From NCBI GenBank assembly GCA_002482805.1, contig DLGR01000003.1:5456-23209 (forward strand): a stretch of 17,754 nucleotides of DNA. Reading direction: 5' to 3'. The first letter of the stretch is position 1. Each line of letters begins with the position of its first letter. The stretch is from Micavibrio sp. UBA7689. Lineage in GTDB: Bacteria; Pseudomonadota; Alphaproteobacteria; Micavibrionales; Micavibrionaceae. The notes under the pieces were generated by a model that was given only the letters and a program-made list of their open reading frames with translations, ran no database searches and was not told where the DNA came from. This document shows positions 13,775-17,754 of this stretch, piece after piece. Both the position numbers and the translations under genes were made by a program.

Positions 13775-15070
13775 TTATTTCAGGCTAAAACCCGGGGCGA
13801 CTGAAGCTTTGACGAGATGCACGCCTGCTACTTCGTGTACACCTGCAATCTGGGCCGTGCGGTCGTTGTAAAGTTCCGCGTTGAGCGGATTTTTTTGCCA
13901 GATTCTGCGTGATTCCATCAGTTCATCATATCTTTGATTGCCGAGCGCAAGCTCCAGGTGGGGGAGTATGGCGCGGGCCTGACCGTCATCCAGAATTGAT
14001 ACATATAAAGTCAGCACGTTTTTCGGCAGGATCGCAATCTCGCCTTGAATATGGGGCGTAAGTTTTCCGAGCGCTGCGACGGGCTTATGTTCCGCCTGAA
14101 GTAGTATAGCCTCCAGATAATCGCGATAAATCGGGTTTTGTATATGAGGGCTGACTTCATCGAAGGCGCGGCGATCACCGGCATGGACGCAAGCGCGTGC
14201 CATAGCTCCTACAATTAGAGGTACGCTTGCACCACCATTGTAATGAGGTTTCAGAACCTGAACGGCTTCATCAGCTTTGTTGTCGTGAATCAAGGAATTC
14301 GCGAATAAGGCGGCAGTGTATTCGTTGCTGTCGGCGCTGAAATGTACCTGACGCAGCAAGGCAACGGCGGCTTTGTTTCTGCCGTCATGTATGTAGGCAT
14401 TTGACAGCGTCGTTACCGTATGTTTGTCGGCATTACCGCTTTCATACAGAGGTTTTAAAATTGATATGGCAGAATCAGGATTGCCGGTGCGGATGAGGGC
14501 ATTGCCGAGATTGTTGCAAATGATGGCATCACGGTTTCCTCTGTCGTAGATAGGGCGCAAGAGAGAAACGGCGTTCTGCGGTTTGCCGTCGTGCATGTAG
14601 GCATTGGCAAGGGTGGACACCATGATGTCATCAATCATGAATCTTCCGCGCGCCTGCTCGAGCAGCGTGATGGCGGATTTGGGTTTGCCCATATCCAGAT
14701 ACAGCTTGCCCAGCTGTGCCTTGAAGTGCATGTCGTCCGGAAATTTCGCTATGGCCTGCTTGTAAACGCTTTCGGCTTTATCGAACAGGTTTTGTCTTTG
14801 GAGCAATTTCGCCGCGCCGACCAGAATGATGGCAGGCTTTTTGTCGCTGTCACTTTTGGCAACGGCGCTGAAAATCAGGTTAAGGGCATCCGTACCGCCA
14901 TTATCGTTGGGCGCCCAGCGGATGAGTTTTTCTGCCCAGTTCAAGGACAATTCGGGAATATCTGGGTGACGGGTGAGCAGGCGTGCGGTCAGGTCCTGTG
15001 CCTCGGGGGTTCCGGGTCTGGTTATCTTGATTGTATTGCTTAGCAATTCTCTTAATGCGCGATCGGTCAT
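13775..15070 (-). CDS. Tetratricopeptide-repeat protein
   Basis: This 431-residue protein is made mostly of TPR-like helix pairs from about residue 80 to 300, for example LFDKAESVYKQAIAKFPDD, GKPKSAITLLEQARGRFM, GKPQNAVSLLRPIYDRGN, GNPDSAISILKPLYESGN and NKADEAVQVLKPHYNGGA, spaced about 34-37 residues. There is no signal peptide or membrane segment, so it is probably a cytoplasmic scaffold; no partner can be named. ATG at 15070 has no Shine-Dalgarno; the A/T-rich TATATTAT at 15089-15082 could be a -10. It lies opposite to its neighbours, with a 3-base gap to the end of the DUF177 gene, between genes that are usually adjacent. Confidence 0.85.
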   Translation of the reverse strand: MTDRALRELLSNTIKITRPGTPEAQDLTARLLTRHPDIPELSLNWAEKLIRWAPNDNGGTDALNLIFSAVAKSDSDKKPAIILVGAAKLLQRQNLFDKAESVYKQAIAKFPDDMHFKAQLGKLYLDMGKPKSAITLLEQARGRFMIDDIMVSTLANAYMHDGKPQNAVSLLRPIYDRGNRDAIICNNLGNALIRTGNPDSAISILKPLYESGNADKHTVTTLSNAYIHDGRNKAAVALLRQVHFSADSNEYTAALFANSLIHDNKADEAVQVLKPHYNGGASVPLIVGAMARACVHAGDRRAFDEVSPHIQNPIYRDYLEAILLQAEHKPVAALGKLTPHIQGEIAILPKNVLTLYVSILDDGQARAILPHLELALGNQRYDELMESRRIWQKNPLNAELYNDRTAQIAGVHEVAGVHLVKASVAPGFSLK

Positions 15071-15186
15071 GGATTATGGGAATAATATAAACCGGCATAA
15101 AACGCAAGATTTATTTGGGAAAAAACAGCGTTGTTAACCTTTGTTCAGTTCGTTTTGCGTGTTTTTTTCGGCGAACCGAATTTCCC

Positions 15187-15209
15187 AATAAAAAAGGCGC
15201 GAATGCGCC
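15187..15209 (-). terminator. Short leftward terminator upstream of the TPR gene
   Basis: On the minus strand GGCGC (15209-15205), loop ATTC and GCGCC (15200-15196) are followed by TTTTTT (15195-15190). It would stop leftward antisense transcripts from the rpmF side before they reach the TPR gene. The stem is only 5 bp. A second small stem TTCGG-CGAA-CCGAA lies at 15167-15180. The rest of the 255-base gap 15071-15325 shows only the rpmF promoter. Confidence 0.45.
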
Positions 15210-15265
15210 CCTAATACGGGAAGTATAGCATAAAGGGCGGAAATTGGGAGTTTTTAATCTTTTCC

Positions 15266-15294
15266 TTGCACTCGGGGGCGAATTTCAGTATCAC
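15266..15294 (+). promoter_or_regulatory. rpmF promoter
   Basis: TTGCAC (15266-15271), a 17-base spacer and TATCAC (15289-15294) give a good sigma-70-like promoter. The predicted start near 15301 leaves a 25-base leader with the Shine-Dalgarno AAGGA at 15313-15317. Confidence 0.6.
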
Positions 15295-15325
15295 AGGCAT
15301 CGAATTCAAATTAAGGAATAAGACC

Positions 15326-15505
15326 ATGGCCGTACCAAAGAGAAAAACGAGCAAATCCAAGCGCAACATGCGCCGTTCGCACCACGCGCTGACCGCTACC
15401 AACTGGGCCGAAGACGCCAAGTCGGGTGAGCCGGTTCGCCGTCACCATATCGACCTGAAATCCGGCACCTACAAAGGCCGTCAGGTTCTCGAAGCCCGCG
15501 ACTAA
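15326..15505 (+). CDS. rpmF: 50S ribosomal protein L32
   Basis: This 59-residue basic protein of the large ribosomal subunit begins MAVPKRKTSKSKRNMRRSHH, the family hallmark, and continues with RRHHIDLKSGTYKGRQVL. It has no cysteines, so it is the zinc-free form usual in alphaproteobacteria. AAGGA at 15313-15317 fixes the start at 15326; an in-frame extension to 15266 would overlap the promoter. It is a one-gene unit with its own promoter and a very strong hairpin after it. Confidence 0.97.
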   Translation: MAVPKRKTSKSKRNMRRSHHALTATNWAEDAKSGEPVRRHHIDLKSGTYKGRQVLEARD

Positions 15506-15521
15506 TTGACAAAGAACATTC

Positions 15522-15575
15522 AAACTGCGAGTTTTGGTTGATCGAAATTAACCGGAACTCGCAGTTTTTATTTTA
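15522..15575 (+). terminator. Very strong hairpin terminator between rpmF and plsX
   Basis: Bases 15522-15539 pair with 15550-15567 over 18 positions (two G-U pairs) around a 10-base loop. The outer part is AAACTGCGAGTT against AACTCGCAGTTT. The T-run TTTTTATTTT ends 10 bases before the plsX ATG at 15585. Confidence 0.9.
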
Positions 15576-15584
15576 GCCATTCCA

Positions 15585-16640
15585 ATGTCTTACAATCAAA
15601 CGATTGCCCTCGATGCCATGGGCGGAGATTTCGGCCCCGACGTCATCGTTCCGGGCGCGGCGCAGGCGTTGGAAAAGATCGAAGGCACCAAATTCATATT
15701 CTTCGGCGACGAGAAAAAGATCGCCCCTGTTCTGGCCAAGCATTCCAAACTCAAAGCTGTTTCCAGCATCGTTCATACCGAAAAGAAGATTTCGAGCAGC
15801 GACGGCATTTCCGCCGCCATCCGTGCGAGCAAGGATTCGTCCATGCGGCTGGCCATCGAGGCGGTGAAAGACGGCCGGGCGCACAGCGTGGTGTCGGCGG
15901 GCAACACCGGCGCGCTCATGGCGTTGTCCAAAATGATTTTAAAAACATTGCCCGGTATCGAGCGCCCCGCGATTGCGAGCCTGATTCCCAACGCGAACGG
16001 ATCGAGCGTTGTGCTTGACCTTGGTGCGAACCTTGAATGCGACGCGCAGGTGCTCGTCCAGTTCGCCTTGCTCGGCGCGGTATATGCGCGTGTGGTGCGG
16101 AACATTCAAACCCCCACCGTGGGCCTTCTCAATGTCGGCACCGAAGAGATGAAGGGGCATGAGGAAGTGCGCGAAGCCGCGCAGATTCTCTCCTCCGTTA
16201 AATTCCACGGCAAATATCACGGCTTCGTCGAAGGCAACGACATCACCAAAGGCACGGTCGATGTTGTGGTCACGGACGGATTCTCCGGCAATATCGCGCT
16301 CAAGACCGCGGAAGGCGTGGGCAAGCTTACGGGCCAGTTCCTGAAAGACGCGTTCAAATCTTCTCCGCTTGCCATGCTGGGTTATTTTTTGGCAAGCGGT
16401 GCGATGAAAAAACTAAAATCCAAACTCGACCCCGCGAAATATAACGGCGGGATGTTTTTGGGACTGGACGGCGTGGCGGTGAAAAGCCACGGGAGTTCCA
16501 ACATAGACGGCACGGAGAACGCGATTCTCGTCGCCGCAGATCTGGTCCATAACGGATTCAACAAACGCGTCGCCGCGGAAATGACCGAAGTCATGGCGCA
16601 GGCGACCATCACCAAAGCGGAAAGCGCACCGGCAGCATGA
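15585..16640 (+). CDS. plsX: Phosphate acyltransferase PlsX
   Basis: PlsX makes acyl-phosphate from acyl-ACP, the first step of phospholipid synthesis in the PlsX/PlsY pathway; it is a peripheral membrane enzyme. The 351 residues start with IALDAMGGDFGPDVIVPGA and include VSAGNTGALMALS, PAIASLIPN, VVLDLGANLECDAQVLVQFA, VGLLNVGTEEMKG, FVEGNDITKGTVDVVVTDGF (217-236) and GVAVKSHGSSN. Length is typical. ATG at 15585 has no Shine-Dalgarno and lies right after the T-run of the rpmF terminator; TATTTT at 15569-15574 might act as a -10. Its stop overlaps fabH by 4 bases (ATGA). Confidence 0.96.
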   Translation: MSYNQTIALDAMGGDFGPDVIVPGAAQALEKIEGTKFIFFGDEKKIAPVLAKHSKLKAVSSIVHTEKKISSSDGISAAIRASKDSSMRLAIEAVKDGRAHSVVSAGNTGALMALSKMILKTLPGIERPAIASLIPNANGSSVVLDLGANLECDAQVLVQFALLGAVYARVVRNIQTPTVGLLNVGTEEMKGHEEVREAAQILSSVKFHGKYHGFVEGNDITKGTVDVVVTDGFSGNIALKTAEGVGKLTGQFLKDAFKSSPLAMLGYFLASGAMKKLKSKLDPAKYNGGMFLGLDGVAVKSHGSSNIDGTENAILVAADLVHNGFNKRVAAEMTEVMAQATITKAESAPAA

Positions 16641-17596
16641 CCATCAAGTCCTTTATATCCGGCACGGGTTCGTACCTGCCTGAAAGAATCCTGACCAACA
16701 AAGAGTTGGAAAAGATGGTCGACACGACGGATGAATGGATCGTCCAGCGCAGCGGCATCAAGGAACGCCGCATTGCCGCCAAAGACGAAACCACCACCGA
16801 CATGGCGATCAAGGCAGCAAAACGCGCGATAGAATCCGCGGGCATTTCGGCGGAACAGATCAACGGCGTGATCGTTGCGACGACAACAGCCGATTCAACC
16901 TTTCCGTCCGTCGCCGTAAAAGTGCAATCCGCGCTCGGCATTCCGCCATGCCCCGCGTTCGATGTGCAGGCCGTGTGCACTGGATTCGTTTATGCATTCT
17001 CCACGGCCGATGCGTTCATCAAGACGGGTCTGGCATCCTGCGTTTTGGTGATAGGCGCGGAAAAAATGTCATCCATCATCGATTGGACCGACCGGACCAC
17101 ATGCGTATTGTTCGCGGACGGTGCGGGCGCGGCGATTCTAGAGGCACGCGACGCGGAAGAAGACGAGGGGCTCGAAGGGCAGGGCGTGCATTCCACGCAT
17201 TTGTACGCCAACGGCGACCAGAAAGATTTGTTGTTCTGCAACCGCGGCGAGACGCTGAAGATGGAAGGCAAAGAAGTTTTCAAATACGCCGTGACGTATC
17301 TGGCGGATATTGTCGGTGAAGTTTTGGCGCATAACAGAATTCATCCCGATCAAATCGACTGGCTCGTGCCTCACCAGGCCAATATCCGCATCATCGAATC
17401 AACCGCCAAAAAACTAGGCACGCCGATGGAAAAAGTTGTCGTTACGATCGACCGCCACGGAAACACATCTGCGGCAAGCATTCCCCTCGCTTTGGATGAA
17501 GCCGTTCGCGACGGACGCATCAAGCGCGGTCAGATGGTGTTGATCGAAGCGATGGGCGGCGGCCTCACGTGGGGCGCGGCGCTTTTCCGTTTCTAG
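16637..17596 (+). CDS. fabH: 3-oxoacyl-ACP synthase III
   Basis: FabH starts fatty acid synthesis by condensing acetyl-CoA with malonyl-ACP. The 319-residue thiolase-fold enzyme has the complete triad: C114 in DVQAVCTGFVYA, H246 in WLVPHQANIRI and N276 in RHGNTSAASIP. GSYLPERILTN and TDEWIVQRSGIKERRIA at the start, and GGGLTWGAALFRF at the end, are standard. The ATG overlaps the plsX stop, so the pair is translationally coupled. Its TAG overlaps the stop of the following minus-strand gene in a CTAG. Confidence 0.97.
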   Translation: MTIKSFISGTGSYLPERILTNKELEKMVDTTDEWIVQRSGIKERRIAAKDETTTDMAIKAAKRAIESAGISAEQINGVIVATTTADSTFPSVAVKVQSALGIPPCPAFDVQAVCTGFVYAFSTADAFIKTGLASCVLVIGAEKMSSIIDWTDRTTCVLFADGAGAAILEARDAEEDEGLEGQGVHSTHLYANGDQKDLLFCNRGETLKMEGKEVFKYAVTYLADIVGEVLAHNRIHPDQIDWLVPHQANIRIIESTAKKLGTPMEKVVVTIDRHGNTSAASIPLALDEAVRDGRIKRGQMVLIEAMGGGLTWGAALFRF

Positions 17597-17754
17597 AAAT
17601 TATCCCGATTGAATTCGTTGATGTCGGTGAGAAGCGAGCGCGCGTGAGCCTTGATGGTGTCGAAATTCGGCTGGAATTCCTGACCCGCCTGACTGTTCAG
17701 CACTGCGACATTTTCGTAGAAACCAAGCGCTTTTTCCGGATCTATAGCCGTCAC
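17593..17754 (-). CDS. C-terminal end of an unidentified protein (partial)
   Basis: The minus strand is open from the window edge to a TAG at 17595-17593, giving 53 residues with no in-frame stop. The tail (ending LLTDINEFNRDNF) is polar and probably helical, with no membrane segment. I recognise no family. It lies convergent with fabH and overlaps its stop. In many alphaproteobacteria ihfA follows fabH on the same strand; that is not the case here. Confidence 0.6.
   Translation of the reverse strand: MTAIDPEKALGFYENVAVLNSQAGQEFQPNFDTIKAHARSLLTDINEFNRDNF

Overview
The window is a dense stretch of bacterial chromosome from an alphaproteobacterium. The evidence is an LdtR-type MarR regulator, a DUF6898-like small protein, a ubiquinol-cytochrome c chaperone next to a DUF177 gene and BamE, and the order plsX-fabH. 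Composition and codon use look even throughout. A free-living or predatory lineage of the Rhodospirillales/Micavibrionales type would fit, but that is inference. I see no tRNA, rRNA, CRISPR array, IS element or phage gene.

Left part (1-3300): the tail of an unknown gene, then ldtR behind a perfect palindrome that is probably its operator. A convergent glutaryl-CoA dehydrogenase gene follows and shares a compact bidirectional promoter with a small DUF6898-like gene. That small gene overlaps, tail to tail, an unassigned FemAB/GNAT-like protein.

Central operon (3377-8075): rpiB, glyA, nrdR, ribE, an FMN riboswitch with its own promoter, ribH and nusB, followed by an orphan FliL-like membrane protein. 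The genes serve pentose phosphate and one-carbon metabolism, ribonucleotide reductase control, riboflavin synthesis and transcription antitermination. ribD and ribBA, often found in this cluster in relatives, are absent. The lumazine synthase is the type II (RibH2) form. The nusB start codon lies in a strong hairpin whose loop resembles boxA, the RNA bound by NusB; I rate this the most interesting observation.

Right part (8183-17754): hppA (K+-independent proton-pumping pyrophosphatase) bracketed by terminators, an isolated 71-residue secreted or lipoprotein gene, an RlmD/TrmA-family RNA methyltransferase, bamE, the cytochrome bc1 chaperone gene, DUF177, an opposite-strand TPR gene, rpmF, a very strong terminator, then plsX-fabH for phospholipid and fatty acid synthesis. 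The window ends in an unidentified minus-strand gene. Two convergent gene pairs end on one shared CTAG that supplies both stop codons. Several genes (DUF6898-like, rpiB, the RNA methyltransferase, TPR, plsX) have no visible Shine-Dalgarno sequence.
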